A stretch of 64,000 nt of DNA from positions 558,001 through 622,000 of the forward strand of contig NZ_JAMZEA010000007.1 of NCBI RefSeq assembly GCF_024172125.1, written 5' to 3'. Positions 24,762-33,449 of the stretch are shown piece by piece. This DNA is from Actinomadura rupiterrae. GTDB lineage: Bacteria; Actinomycetota; Actinomycetes; Streptosporangiales; Streptosporangiaceae. Position 1 is the first letter of the stretch, and every line of letters begins with the position of its first letter. A program made the position numbers and the translations under genes. The notes under the pieces were generated by a model that was not told the DNA's origin, ran no database searches, and saw only the letters and a list, made by a program, of their open reading frames with translations.

Positions 24762-25613
24762 GTGACGGCCACGACCGCGCCCGCTCCCCTCGGCCCTGCT
24801 TCGCTGACCTGGGCCTACTTCGCCGACACCCGGCTGCTGCTGGTCGGCCCGCGCGCCGCGGTGCTGCAGAACATGCTCCCGGCGCTCGGCCAGGGCGTCC
24901 TGGACCACTCGGTGTTCTTCGACGAGACGTTCGCGCGGCTGAAGCGCTCGGCCGGGCCGATCCTGGACACGGTCTACGGCGGGCCGGACGCGGCCGCGTC
25001 CGGACGCCGCGTCCGCGACTTCCACCGCGGCATCAAGGGCTCCCTACCGGACGGCGACCGCTACCACGCGCTCGATCCGGAGACCTACTTCTGGGCGCAC
25101 GCCACGTTCCTCGACCACCTGGTCTACGGGATCGAGACGTTCGTCCGGCCGCTGAGCCCGGCCGACAAGCGCCGCATCTACGAGGAGTCGAAGACCTGGT
25201 ACCGGATGTACGGGGTCAGCGACCGGACGATGCCCGAGACCTGGGACGACTTCGAGGACTACTGGGAGCGCATGCTCGCCGAGGTCGTCGTCGCCCACAA
25301 GACCGCCCGCTACGGCGTCGGCTACGTCACCAAGGGCCTGCCCGCGCCGCCGAAGGTCCCGAAGCCGCTCTGGCGCGCGGTCTCGCCGCCGCTGAACGCC
25401 GTCGCGCGCTTCATCACGGTCGGCGGCTGCCACCCGCGCATGCGCGAACTGCTCGACCTCCCCTGGAGCGCCGCGGATGAGCGCCGCTACCAACGCTTCG
25501 CCGCGACCGTCCGGCGGCTGGGCCCGCTCTGGCGGACGCTGCCCGAGGCCGTCCGCTACTTCCCGCAGGCCCGCCGCGCCTTCCGCAGGGACGGCCGTCC
25601 GAGCGTCCGCTGA
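24762..25613 (+). CDS. MpaB/latex-oxygenase-like haem oxygenase (DUF2236)
   Basis: 283-aa protein of the DUF2236 superfamily that includes fungal MpaB and the rubber oxygenase Lcp. Lcp is a haem b enzyme cleaving polyisoprene; most bacterial family members are uncharacterised. Family features are WAYFADTRLLLVGPRAAVLQ near the N-terminus, DGDRYHALDPETYFWAHATF with the conserved histidine, and TWDDFEDYWERML. No Tat or Sec signal is present, unlike secreted Lcp, so a cytoplasmic role is likely. Start GTG at 24762. Next to an aldehyde dehydrogenase, SDR and P450, consistent with oxidative degradation of a terpenoid or lipid-like substrate (inference). Confidence 0.78.
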   Translation: MTATTAPAPLGPASLTWAYFADTRLLLVGPRAAVLQNMLPALGQGVLDHSVFFDETFARLKRSAGPILDTVYGGPDAAASGRRVRDFHRGIKGSLPDGDRYHALDPETYFWAHATFLDHLVYGIETFVRPLSPADKRRIYEESKTWYRMYGVSDRTMPETWDDFEDYWERMLAEVVVAHKTARYGVGYVTKGLPAPPKVPKPLWRAVSPPLNAVARFITVGGCHPRMRELLDLPWSAADERRYQRFAATVRRLGPLWRTLPEAVRYFPQARRAFRRDGRPSVR

Positions 25614-25637
25614 GCGGAGGTTTCCGCTGAGCGGAAA
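25606..25637. promoter_or_regulatory. Tandem 13-bp palindromes between oxygenase and aldehyde dehydrogenase genes
   Basis: TCCGCTGAGCGGA occurs at 25606-25618 and again at 25623-25635, centres 17 bp apart; each is a perfect palindrome around a central G. The first contains the oxygenase stop codon. The second extends to TTTCCGC/GCGGAAA. They lie 86-117 bp before the aldehyde dehydrogenase start and could be a paired operator, an mRNA hairpin pair, or a duplication of the gene tail. Confidence 0.5.
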
Positions 25638-25722
25638 GAGCGCCTGCGGCACCGGTGGCGCAGGGCGGACACTGCGCGGAAGGACGACCGGCCGCGACGG
25701 TGCGGCCCGCGAAGGAGAGACG

Positions 25723-27183
25723 ATGCCCATCACCCGCGCGCTGCTGATCGGCGGCAAGGACGTCCCGGCCCGGTCGGGGCGGACGACCGACGACGTCTCC
25801 CCCTTCACCGGCGAGGTGTACGCGACCGTCGCGGCGGCCGGGCCGGAGGACGTCGCGGCGGCCGTGGACGCGGCGGACGCGGCGTTCGAGGCGTGGGCGG
25901 CGGTGTCCCCCTACGCCCGCCGCGCGGTCTTCCTGCGCGCCGCCGACCTGCTGGACGGGCGGGCGGCCGAGGTGGCCGCGCTGATGGCGGCCGAGGTCGG
26001 CGGGACCGCGCCGTGGGCCGGGTTCAACGTGATGCTCGCCGCGAACATGCTGCGCGAGGCGGCCGCCGCGGTCACCGCGCCGCGCGGCGACGTCCTCGCC
26101 GCGCAGGAGCCCGGTGCGCTCGGCCTCGCGGTGCGCGAGCCGGTCGGCGTCGTCGCGGCGTTCTCGCCGTGGAACGCGCCGGTCATCCTCGGCGTCCGGT
26201 CGGTGGCGGCGGCGCTCGCGGCCGGGAACACGGTCGTGATGAAGCCCAGCGAGGACGCGCCGATCGCGTGCGGCCTGCTCATCGCGGACGTGCTGAGCGA
26301 AGCGGGCCTCCCGGACGGCGTGCTGAACGTCATCACCAACGACCCGGCGGACGCGGCCGGGATCGCCGAGACGCTGATCGCCGACCCGCGCGTCCGGGCC
26401 GTCAACTTCACCGGCTCGACCGGCGTCGGCCGGATCATCGGGACGCACGCGGCGAGGCACCTCAAGCCCGCGCTGCTGGAGCTGGGCGGCAAGAACGCGA
26501 TCATCGTCCTGGACGACGCGGACCTCGACTACGCCGTGGACGCCGCGACGTTCGGCGTGTTCATGAACGCGGGCCAGATCTGCATGTCCGGCGACCGGTT
26601 GCTCGTGCACGAGTCGCTGGCCGAGGAGTTCACGGCGAGGTTCGCGGCCAAGGTCGCGGCGCTGCCGTCGGGCGACCCGTCCGTGCCGTCCACGGTGATC
26701 GGGCCGCTGGTCACGCGGGCGGCCGCGCAGCGCGTCGCGGCGCTCGTCCAGGACGCCGTCGCCAAGGGCGCGACCGTCGTCACCGGCGGCGGGGAGCCGG
26801 ACGGCGCCGTCCACCCGGCGACCGTCCTCACCGGTCTGACGCGGGACGCCGAGCTGTACCAGGGCGAGGCGTTCGGGCCGGTGTGCGTGGTCGACACGTT
26901 CGCCACCGACGACGAGGCCGTGGCCAAGGCGAACGACACCGAGCACGGCCTGACCGCCGGGATCATCACCGAGAACGGCACCCACGGGCTGCGCGTCGCG
27001 CGCCGGCTCAGGACCGGGATCGTGCACGTCAACGACCAGTCCGTCGGGGACGAGCCGCAGGCGCCGTTCGGCGGCTTCGGCGTCTCCGGGTACGGACGGT
27101 TCGGCGGGCGCTGGGGCCTGGAGGCGTTCTCGAACACCCGCTGGGTGACCCTGGCCACCCAGCAGGCCCACTACCCCTTCTAG
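25723..27183 (+). CDS. NAD(P)-dependent aldehyde dehydrogenase
   Basis: 486-aa aldehyde dehydrogenase resembling benzaldehyde/salicylaldehyde dehydrogenases. Visible motifs are FSPWNAPVILGVRSVAAALA with the catalytic Asn, KPSED, FTGSTGVGRIIG, ELGGKNAIIVLDDADLD with the general-base Glu, and the nucleophilic Cys in NAGQICMSGDR. The C-terminal PFGGFGVSGYGRFGG motif is present. The start ATG at 25723 follows AAGGAG; an upstream open frame is not used. Its stop overlaps the stop of the convergent SDR by four bases. Likely oxidises an aldehyde made by the neighbouring oxygenases. Confidence 0.9.
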   Translation: MPITRALLIGGKDVPARSGRTTDDVSPFTGEVYATVAAAGPEDVAAAVDAADAAFEAWAAVSPYARRAVFLRAADLLDGRAAEVAALMAAEVGGTAPWAGFNVMLAANMLREAAAAVTAPRGDVLAAQEPGALGLAVREPVGVVAAFSPWNAPVILGVRSVAAALAAGNTVVMKPSEDAPIACGLLIADVLSEAGLPDGVLNVITNDPADAAGIAETLIADPRVRAVNFTGSTGVGRIIGTHAARHLKPALLELGGKNAIIVLDDADLDYAVDAATFGVFMNAGQICMSGDRLLVHESLAEEFTARFAAKVAALPSGDPSVPSTVIGPLVTRAAAQRVAALVQDAVAKGATVVTGGGEPDGAVHPATVLTGLTRDAELYQGEAFGPVCVVDTFATDDEAVAKANDTEHGLTAGIITENGTHGLRVARRLRTGIVHVNDQSVGDEPQAPFGGFGVSGYGRFGGRWGLEAFSNTRWVTLATQQAHYPF

Positions 27184-27983
27184 TTCCGGATCCGGTCGTC
27201 GTAAAACTTGCGGGCCTCGTGGTCCCAGTCCAGGAAGACCTTGTCCAGCCGGTACAGCCGCATCACGGCCTCCCGCACGCGCTCGGGGAACAGCTGCCCG
27301 AGCTTGGTCGGGAGGCCGAGGTTGGCAGGGACGACGACCTGCGCGCGCGGACGTCCGATGACCGCGACGATCGCGTCCGCGATGTCCTCGGGCTCGCAGT
27401 TCCTCTGCCCGCGCGGCGAGTCCGTCCCGGCGATCAGCTCGGTGTTGGTGAAGGACGGCAGGACGGCGGTCACGTGCACGCCGCTGTCCAGCACCTCCAG
27501 CCGCGCCGCCTCGGTGAACGCGACGACGGCGGCCTTGCTCGCGTTGTAGAGCGCGAGGCCGGGCGTCGGCAGCAGCCCGGCCACCGACGCGATGTTGATG
27601 ACGTGGCCGCGCCCGCGCGGCAGCATCCGGGCCAGCGCGAGCTTGGTTCCGAGCATGACGCCGTGCACGTTGATGTCCAGGCAGCGGCGCGCGTCCGCGT
27701 CCGACTCGCCGGTCACCGGGCCGATCGGCATGATGCCCGCGTTGTTGACCAGCACGTCGATCCGCCCGTGCGCGGCCTCGGCCGCCGCGAGGAACGCCTC
27801 GAACGACTCGCGCGACGTGACGTCCACCGGGAGGGCCGTGGCGCCGAGCCGCTCCCCGGCCGCCTTCGCCGCGGCCTCGTCGATGTCGCCGATGACGACC
27901 GTCCCGCCCTTGGCCTTGCACGCGCGCGCGGTGGCGAAGCCGATCCCGCGCGCGGCACCGGTGATGACGACGACCTTGCTCAT
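27180..27983 (-). CDS. Short-chain dehydrogenase/reductase
   Basis: 267-aa classical SDR. The cofactor motif TGAARGIG is at residues 8-15, followed by NNAGIMPIGP and the catalytic YNASK (Tyr/Lys) after a conserved SVAG serine. The C-terminal part ends with KVFLDWDHEARKFYDDRIRN, longer than the minimum family core. It lies downstream of the P450 on the same strand, joined by a tiny ORF with overlapping codons, so the two are very likely co-translated. Alcohol/ketone substrate unknown; probably acts on a product of the P450. Confidence 0.88.
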   Translation of the reverse strand: MSKVVVITGAARGIGFATARACKAKGGTVVIGDIDEAAAKAAGERLGATALPVDVTSRESFEAFLAAAEAAHGRIDVLVNNAGIMPIGPVTGESDADARRCLDINVHGVMLGTKLALARMLPRGRGHVINIASVAGLLPTPGLALYNASKAAVVAFTEAARLEVLDSGVHVTAVLPSFTNTELIAGTDSPRGQRNCEPEDIADAIVAVIGRPRAQVVVPANLGLPTKLGQLFPERVREAVMRLYRLDKVFLDWDHEARKFYDDRIRN

Positions 27984-28021
27984 GACGGGCCCTCCAGGCT
28001 CATGACAGGCGCCGGGCTCAT
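27980..28021 (-). CDS. 13-codon ORF bridging P450 and SDR genes
   Basis: A mini-ORF, MSPAPVMSLEGPS, starts at an ATG (28021-28019) overlapping the P450 stop as ATGA and ends at a TGA overlapping the SDR start as ATGA. It is made of repeated GTCATGAGC-type units (three copies at 27979-28023). It may serve only to hand ribosomes from the P450 to the SDR, whose start is out of frame with a direct restart. Expression is inferred from geometry only. Confidence 0.4.
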   Translation of the reverse strand: MSPAPVMSLEGPS

Positions 28022-29370
28022 GACAGGCGCTCCAGGTGGACGGGCAGCCCGTCCTTCGGGGACGGGAGGGACGTGGTGTCGAGCGGCCAGGTGTAGCGGC
28101 CGGGGACGCTCCACCGGTACCGCAGCAGCCACTGGTGCATGATGCTCTTCACCTGCATGCCCGCGAAGTGCAGGCCGATGCACTTGTGCGCGCCGCCGCC
28201 GAACGGCGACCAGGCGTACTTGTGCGCCTTGTCCTCGCGGCGGTCGGGCGCGAAGCGGCCGGGGTCGAAGCGGTCCGGGTCCGTCCAGACCTCCGGCATG
28301 CGGTGGTTGGTGAGCTGCGGGACGACCACGGTCGTCCCCTTGGGGATGTGGAAGCCGAGCAGCTCGGTGTCCTTGACGGCCTTGCGCGGCAGCGCGGGCA
28401 CCGGCGACACCAGCCGCAGCGACTCCTTCATGACCGCGTCGATGCCGGTCATGGCGTCCAGGTCGGCGAAGTCCAGGACGGGCTTGCCGAGCGCGGCCGA
28501 CTCCTCCCGCAGCCGCTCCTGCCACTCGGGGTACTTGGCCAGGTAGTACGCCATCGTGGTGAGCGTGATCGTGGTGGTGTCGTGCGCCGCCATCAGCGCG
28601 AAGATCATGTGGTTGACGACGTCCTCGTCGGTGAACCGGTGGCCGTCGTCGGTCTCGGCGGCGCAGAGCGCGGCGAACAGGTCGTCCCCGCCGTCCCGGC
28701 GCTTGGCGGGCAGGTGCGTCCGGAAGAACTCCTCCAGCGCCTTGCGCGCGCGAAGGCCCTTCTGCCAGCGCAGGCCGGGCACCGGGAAGCGGACGTAGGC
28801 CGTCCCGGCGCGGACGGCGTCGACGAACGCGCCGTTGATCCGGTCGGCCTCCGCGCGGGACAGGTCGACGCCCATGAACACGTCGGTCGCGAGGTCGAGC
28901 GTGAGCTGCTTGACGTGGTCGTAGACCTTGAAACCGCGCGCGGGCTGCCACGCGTCCAGGCCCTTGCCGATGCTCGGCGCCATCGTCTCCATGTACGCCT
29001 GGAGGCGCGGGCGGGTGAACGCCTGCTGCATGATGCGGCGGTGGTGCAGGTGCTCCTCGAAGTCGAGCAGCATGATCCCGCGGGTGAAGAAAGGGCCGAT
29101 GAAGAAGCTCCACGCCGGGCCGTTCGCGAACGCCTTGTCCCGGTTGACCAGCACCGCCTCGGCGGCCTCCGGCCCCTGCACGGTCACCGTCCGCTGGCCG
29201 AGCAGCCAGCTCCAGCTCACCTCGCCGAACTGCGCGTACCGCTCGCGCGACACCTCGAACGGATGCCGCATGACCCGGATCGTGTTCCCGACGTACGGGA
29301 GCCCGGGGACCCCGACGACGGGTTTGAGGTCGCTGCCCGCGGGCGGGGCGGCGAGGACGCGGGTGGCCAT
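28018..29370 (-). CDS. Cytochrome P450
   Basis: 450-aa bacterial P450. The I-helix motif is ALMAAHDTTTITL, the K-helix ExxR is KESLRL, and the haem-binding loop is FGGGAHKCIG with the axial Cys. The N-terminus MATRVLAAPPAGSDLKPVVG has no membrane anchor; GLPYVGNTIRVMRHP resembles the long-chain/CYP120- or CYP51-like layout rather than CYP105. A GGGAGGT ribosome site precedes the ATG at 29370. Redox partners (ferredoxin, reductase) are not encoded nearby. It is followed by the bridging ORF and SDR. Confidence 0.9.
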   Translation of the reverse strand: MATRVLAAPPAGSDLKPVVGVPGLPYVGNTIRVMRHPFEVSRERYAQFGEVSWSWLLGQRTVTVQGPEAAEAVLVNRDKAFANGPAWSFFIGPFFTRGIMLLDFEEHLHHRRIMQQAFTRPRLQAYMETMAPSIGKGLDAWQPARGFKVYDHVKQLTLDLATDVFMGVDLSRAEADRINGAFVDAVRAGTAYVRFPVPGLRWQKGLRARKALEEFFRTHLPAKRRDGGDDLFAALCAAETDDGHRFTDEDVVNHMIFALMAAHDTTTITLTTMAYYLAKYPEWQERLREESAALGKPVLDFADLDAMTGIDAVMKESLRLVSPVPALPRKAVKDTELLGFHIPKGTTVVVPQLTNHRMPEVWTDPDRFDPGRFAPDRREDKAHKYAWSPFGGGAHKCIGLHFAGMQVKSIMHQWLLRYRWSVPGRYTWPLDTTSLPSPKDGLPVHLERLS

Positions 29371-29417
29371 GCGGTACCTCCCAGGCACCGCGGCCGGCGT
29401 GGATCGCCCGCCCGGTG

Positions 29418-29455
29418 CGCTACAAAAGTGCGATATTTGTTCCTCTGTTGTAGCG
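29418..29455. promoter_or_regulatory. Inverted repeat in the P450/L,D-transpeptidase intergenic region
   Basis: CGCTACAA (29418-29425) and TTGTAGCG (29448-29455) are perfect 8-bp inverted copies, 22 bases apart, in an unusually AT-rich patch (GATATTTGTTCC) 48-85 bp upstream of the P450 start. This looks like a promoter with paired operator half-sites. The regulator is unknown; the TetR at 24.0 kb is one candidate. Confidence 0.45.
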
Positions 29456-29599
29456 TGCCGCTTCCCCGCGTGTCCAGAGCCGCGCCGGGCACCGCACCGT
29501 CTCGTCCAGCCTCGCCCGGGGGCGATGCCGCGGTAAAGCCTCATGCCCGATCGGTGTTACCGGACGCCTGCGCGACGCGGCGGGCCTAGCCTCCCGCCT

Positions 29600-30298
29600 A
29601 TGCTCGCCGGTCTCGCACTCGCTGCCGCCTCCGCCGTCACCGCCTCCCTTCCCCTTCCCCCTTTGGACGTCGTCCCCGTCCGGGCGCCGGCGCATGTGCG
29701 CGCCGCCAAGCCGCGCCCGCATCGCCAGAAGGTGGACATCCGCGCGGTCCAGCTGCGGCTCATCGCGCTGCACTACGACCCCGGACCCGCGGACGGCGTG
29801 TACAGCGGCTTCACCCAGGACGCCGTCTGGGCGTTCGAGGAGGTGAACGGCCTGCCGCCGACCGGGAAGCCGGACGACCGCCTCGTGCACGCGCTCGCGC
29901 ATCCGAAGGCGCCGCGCCGGCTCACCCACGACAGCTCGCGCGCGCACGTGGACGTGGACATCCGCCACCAGATCCTCGTGGTCTACAAGGACGGCAAGGT
30001 CGCGCTCATCTCGCACGTCTCGACCGGCTCGGGCCAGCACTACTGCAAGGACGGACGCTGCGGCTTCGCCCGGACGCCCCGAGGCGACTTCCGCGTGACG
30101 CGCAGGTTCCCCGGCTGGCACCGGTCGCGGCTCGGCTACATGTACCGGCCGCTGTACTTCTACAGCGGCTTCGCGATCCACGGCTCGCTGGACGTGCCGC
30201 GCGAGCCCGCGTCGCACGGCTGCGTCCGCATCCCCATGCACACCGCCGACCTCGTCCCCGGCCTCGTCCGGAACGGCGAACCCGTCCACATTCACTAG
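29600..30298 (+). CDS. L,D-transpeptidase (YkuD domain) with peptidoglycan-binding domain
   Basis: 232-aa exported protein. A signal peptide (LAGLALAAASAVTASLPLPP) is followed by a peptidoglycan-binding type 1 domain (VDIRAVQLRLIALHYDPGPADG ... FTQDAVWAFEEVNGLPPTG, written here in parts) and a YkuD catalytic domain. The active-site signature is IHGSLDVP ... SHGCVRIP with the nucleophilic Cys. Such enzymes make 3-3 crosslinks or attach proteins to peptidoglycan. The ATG at 29600 is chosen because the signal peptide begins there. Divergent from the P450 and convergent with the fused hydrolase gene. Confidence 0.9.
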   Translation: MLAGLALAAASAVTASLPLPPLDVVPVRAPAHVRAAKPRPHRQKVDIRAVQLRLIALHYDPGPADGVYSGFTQDAVWAFEEVNGLPPTGKPDDRLVHALAHPKAPRRLTHDSSRAHVDVDIRHQILVVYKDGKVALISHVSTGSGQHYCKDGRCGFARTPRGDFRVTRRFPGWHRSRLGYMYRPLYFYSGFAIHGSLDVPREPASHGCVRIPMHTADLVPGLVRNGEPVHIH

Positions 30299-30317
30299 CG
30301 GGCCGTCGTCGGCGTTA

Positions 30318-33257
30318 TCAGCGGAGCAGGCGGCGGCGGGCGGTCGCGGTGAGGCGCCGGTACGCGCCGGACGAGTCGCGGTAGTACGTCTCCCCCGCGC
30401 CCGGTTCCGGCACGCCCTCGGCGCGCAGCGGACGCGGGTCGAGGCGGTGGCCGGGCGTGACGGGGATGGCGTCCACCACGCGGACGACGGCCGGGCGCAG
30501 GTCGGGTTCGACCCGCAGCAGCGCCTCGGCGAGGTCGACCGGCTTGAGGTCGGCGCCCGGGCACAGCGTGATCGCGGCGGCGACCAGCTCGGAGTCGCCC
30601 GCCGGGACGCCGTAGACCGCGACCGCGTCCACCTGCGGCAGGTCGCCGAGCGCGTCACGGGCCGGGCCGGGCGGGACGATCCCGTCGGCTGTGCGGACCA
30701 GCTCGGCGTCCCGTCCGACCAGCCAGAAGTCGCCGCCCTCGTCGCGGCGGAACAGGTCGCCGGTGACGGTCCAGGCGTCCGCGGGCGCGAACACGCCGCG
30801 CAGCGGGCGCCGCCCGGTGGCCACGCTCTCCGGCCGGACGCGGGCGAGCAGCATGCCGATCTCGCCCGGCTCGCTCTCCTCGGCGAACCCGTCCGGGCCC
30901 TCGACGAGCCGCCCGCTCTCCAGGTCGTAGCGGGCGAGCCGCAGGTCGGTGCTGCCGGGCAGCGGGCGGCCGAGCGAGCCCGGCTTCTTGCCGCTGAGGT
31001 TGACCAGCACGGCCCCGCCCTCGGTGGACGCGTAGAACTCCAGCACGCGCGCGGGCGCGAACCGCTCCTCCACACGCCGCCACAGCCCGCGCGGCATCCC
31101 GGACCCGATGAACAGCCGCACCGGGTGGTGCCGCTCGGCCGGGTTCGGCGGCGCGTTCACCAGCTCGCGCAGCAGCGTCCAGGTGTAGGACGCGACGGTC
31201 ACGCCGTAGCGGCGCGCCTCGTCCCAGAACGTCTCCGGGTCGTAGGCGGACGCGAGCGCCAGCCGCGAGCCGCCCGCGACCGCGCCGCCCAGCGACATCA
31301 TCAGCGCGGACGGGTGCTGCAGCGGCGTGATCGAGAAGACCGTGTCGGCCGGGGACAGCGCCGCGGACGACGCGGTGCCGAACGCCGACAGCGCCCACCG
31401 CCGGTTGGTGATCCGGTTCGCGCGGGTGTGCTCGCCGTCCCCGGCGAACACCACGAACGCGGTGTCGCCCGCGCGGCCCGGGTTCGCGCGGAACCAGGCG
31501 GGCAGCGCGACCGTGTCCGGGTCGATCTGCTCCATGTCCGGGATGTCCGGCGCGTCGCCGCGGGTCTGCACGCCACCCAGCAGGTGGACGGGCAGCCCGA
31601 GCCGGGCCGCGGCCGGCGCGTTGTCCGGGTCGGTGATGACGCGCGTGGCCCCGGCGAGGGCCGCTTCCCGCGCTGGGTCGCCGTCCGGGCGCAGCAGGAC
31701 CGCGACCGCGCCGAGCCTGCTCAGCGCGGCGACGAGCGCGAGCGCGGTCGGACGCGTGTGCATGAGGACGCCCACCGGGTCCCCCTGCCGCACGCCGATG
31801 TGGACCAGGCCCCGGACGACGGCGTCGATGCGCTTCTTCGCCGCGTCCTGCGTGTAGGCGCGTCCCTGGTAGAGGAAGAAGACGTCCTCGGGGGCGCGGT
31901 CGTGCTGCTCGTCCAGGAGCAGGCCGAGCGACATGCGCGTGTCGTGCTGGATGCGTTCCAGCCGCGCGAGCCTCGGCAGGTTCTGCGTCGCCTCGTGCGC
32001 GAGCGACCGGCTTCCGTGGACGGCGCGCGACGCCGTCCGGAACGCGGACCGGACCGTGTTCGCGCCGATCCCGACGGCCAGGTTCAGCCCGTACCCGGCG
32101 GCGCCTCCGGGCGGCGCGGGCGACTCGGCGCCCTCGTCGCCGTTCACCCGCGTCACCGAGGACGGCAGGTCCGCCGCGCCCGTCCGCCACTTCGCCCACT
32201 CGGCGACGGTCGGCCAGGTCTGCGCCATCGCCAGCGACCCGACGACGAGCCCGAAGTGCCCGGCGCGCAGCGACACCTCGTACACCTCGGCGCGCGGCGC
32301 GGCCCGCCGGATGCCGCGGATCATCGGCGGCGGCGCGATCTCGTCCACCTCGCCGACGAACGTCAGCACCGGGCAGGTGATGTCGGCGAGCGTGACCAGC
32401 CGGTCGCCGATGACGAACCCGCCGGTCAGCATCCGGTTGTGCTGGATGAACTGGCGGACGAACTCGGCCAGCGCCGGGCCCGGCCAGGCGACGAAGCCGG
32501 TCCGCTCCAGGAACTGCCGCTGCCGCTCGCGCGGCGCGAGCGCCTCGCGGTCGTGCAGCTGGAGCAGGAAGTCCAGCCGGCTGCGCACCGACTTGACCGG
32601 GCTGAGCAGCTGGAACCCGGTGCGGGTCACCCAGCCGGGGACGTCGAAGTTGCGCAGCAGCACGTCCGGCACGCGCCCGGCGGCGTCGGTCGCGATCCAG
32701 CTCGGCAGGCCGAACGGCAGCGCCACCGACGTGTCGGCCGGGCTGCCGAACGTCACGATCGACTCGATGCCGCGACTCCGCCGGTAGGCGGCGGTCTGGT
32801 AGACGAACATGCCGCCCTGCGAGTAACCGCCGAGGTGGACGTCGCGTCCGGTCGCGGCGCGCACCCGGTCGATCGCGTCGCTCACCGCGACGACGTGGTC
32901 GGTGACCGTCCGCTCCAGCCCGCCGGGCTCGCGCTCGGGGGCGCCGAAGTCGACCACCCACGGGTCCACGCCGAGCCGGTGCAGCTCGGCGACCGCGCTC
33001 ACCCGGGACGAGATGTCGTACACCTCGGCGGTGATCATCAGCGGCGGGACGAGCAGCATGACGGGGCGCTTGTCGTCTTCCCTCTCGGTGGGGAAGTAGT
33101 GGCGCAGCCGATAGGTCGGGCGGCGCGCGACGATCTCGCTCGGCGACGCGTCCTCGTCGGTGACCAGCCCGCCGAACCGCGCCACCTCCAGCGCGTTCTG
33201 CGCGGTGGAGCCCAGCCGCGCCCCGAGCCGGAGCAGCGATCTCGCAACAGGGGGCAT
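30318..33257 (-). CDS. Fusion of PhaC-like alpha/beta hydrolase with degenerate AMP-binding (acyl-CoA synthetase-like) domain
   Basis: 979-aa two-part protein. Residues 1-370 resemble class III PHA synthase/alpha-beta hydrolases: PPLMITAEVYDI, WVVDFGAPE, nucleophile S146 in GGYSQGGM, acid in GEVDEIAPP and base in AGHFGL. Residues 430-979 have the ANL fold: YASTEGG and TGDLFRRDEGGDFWLVGRD are recognisable. However the P-loop expected as TSGTTGxPKG reads FAGDGEHTRANRIT, and the C-terminal catalytic Lys (PxTxxGKxxR) is replaced by PVTPGHRLDPRPLR. The ligase half may therefore not adenylate. An OleBC-type fusion was considered, but the hydrolase is PhaC-like and no OleA/OleD is nearby. GGAAGG precedes the ATG. 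Confidence 0.8.
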   Translation of the reverse strand: MPPVARSLLRLGARLGSTAQNALEVARFGGLVTDEDASPSEIVARRPTYRLRHYFPTEREDDKRPVMLLVPPLMITAEVYDISSRVSAVAELHRLGVDPWVVDFGAPEREPGGLERTVTDHVVAVSDAIDRVRAATGRDVHLGGYSQGGMFVYQTAAYRRSRGIESIVTFGSPADTSVALPFGLPSWIATDAAGRVPDVLLRNFDVPGWVTRTGFQLLSPVKSVRSRLDFLLQLHDREALAPRERQRQFLERTGFVAWPGPALAEFVRQFIQHNRMLTGGFVIGDRLVTLADITCPVLTFVGEVDEIAPPPMIRGIRRAAPRAEVYEVSLRAGHFGLVVGSLAMAQTWPTVAEWAKWRTGAADLPSSVTRVNGDEGAESPAPPGGAAGYGLNLAVGIGANTVRSAFRTASRAVHGSRSLAHEATQNLPRLARLERIQHDTRMSLGLLLDEQHDRAPEDVFFLYQGRAYTQDAAKKRIDAVVRGLVHIGVRQGDPVGVLMHTRPTALALVAALSRLGAVAVLLRPDGDPAREAALAGATRVITDPDNAPAAARLGLPVHLLGGVQTRGDAPDIPDMEQIDPDTVALPAWFRANPGRAGDTAFVVFAGDGEHTRANRITNRRWALSAFGTASSAALSPADTVFSITPLQHPSALMMSLGGAVAGGSRLALASAYDPETFWDEARRYGVTVASYTWTLLRELVNAPPNPAERHHPVRLFIGSGMPRGLWRRVEERFAPARVLEFYASTEGGAVLVNLSGKKPGSLGRPLPGSTDLRLARYDLESGRLVEGPDGFAEESEPGEIGMLLARVRPESVATGRRPLRGVFAPADAWTVTGDLFRRDEGGDFWLVGRDAELVRTADGIVPPGPARDALGDLPQVDAVAVYGVPAGDSELVAAAITLCPGADLKPVDLAEALLRVEPDLRPAVVRVVDAIPVTPGHRLDPRPLRAEGVPEPGAGETYYRDSSGAYRRLTATARRRLLR

Positions 33258-33396
33258 CGTCGACCTTCCGCCGGGTCACGCCATGTTTACCGCTATCGAC
33301 AGTTTTATCAACAAGCGATCATATCCGGGGCGTGACTTGATGATCTGCGGAGGGTCAGCACGCGTCACCCGAGTACCGGCGGGTCGGAAACGGCGA

Positions 33397-33430
33397 AGCC
33401 CGGCGAGCGCGCACGGGCGCTCGCCGGGCT
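33397..33430 (-). terminator. Terminator hairpin after the FAAL gene
   Basis: A perfect 13-bp inverted repeat (AGCCCGGCGAGCG / CGCTCGCCGGGCT) with an 8-base loop begins 20 bp after the FAAL stop codon. It separates this gene from the fused hydrolase gene, which has its own AT-rich promoter region at about 33280-33345. Confidence 0.8.
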
Positions 33431-33449
33431 GCAAGCCGGTCGGAAAGGG

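Noticed and set aside
22543..29370. Natural-product biosynthetic cluster
   Set aside because: P450, SDR and regulators are present, but no PKS, NRPS, terpene cyclase or RiPP core; a catabolic role is simpler.
30318..33257. OleBC-type olefin/beta-lactone enzyme
   Set aside because: The hydrolase half resembles PHA-synthase-type enzymes, the ligase half lacks key residues, and no OleA or OleD gene is nearby.
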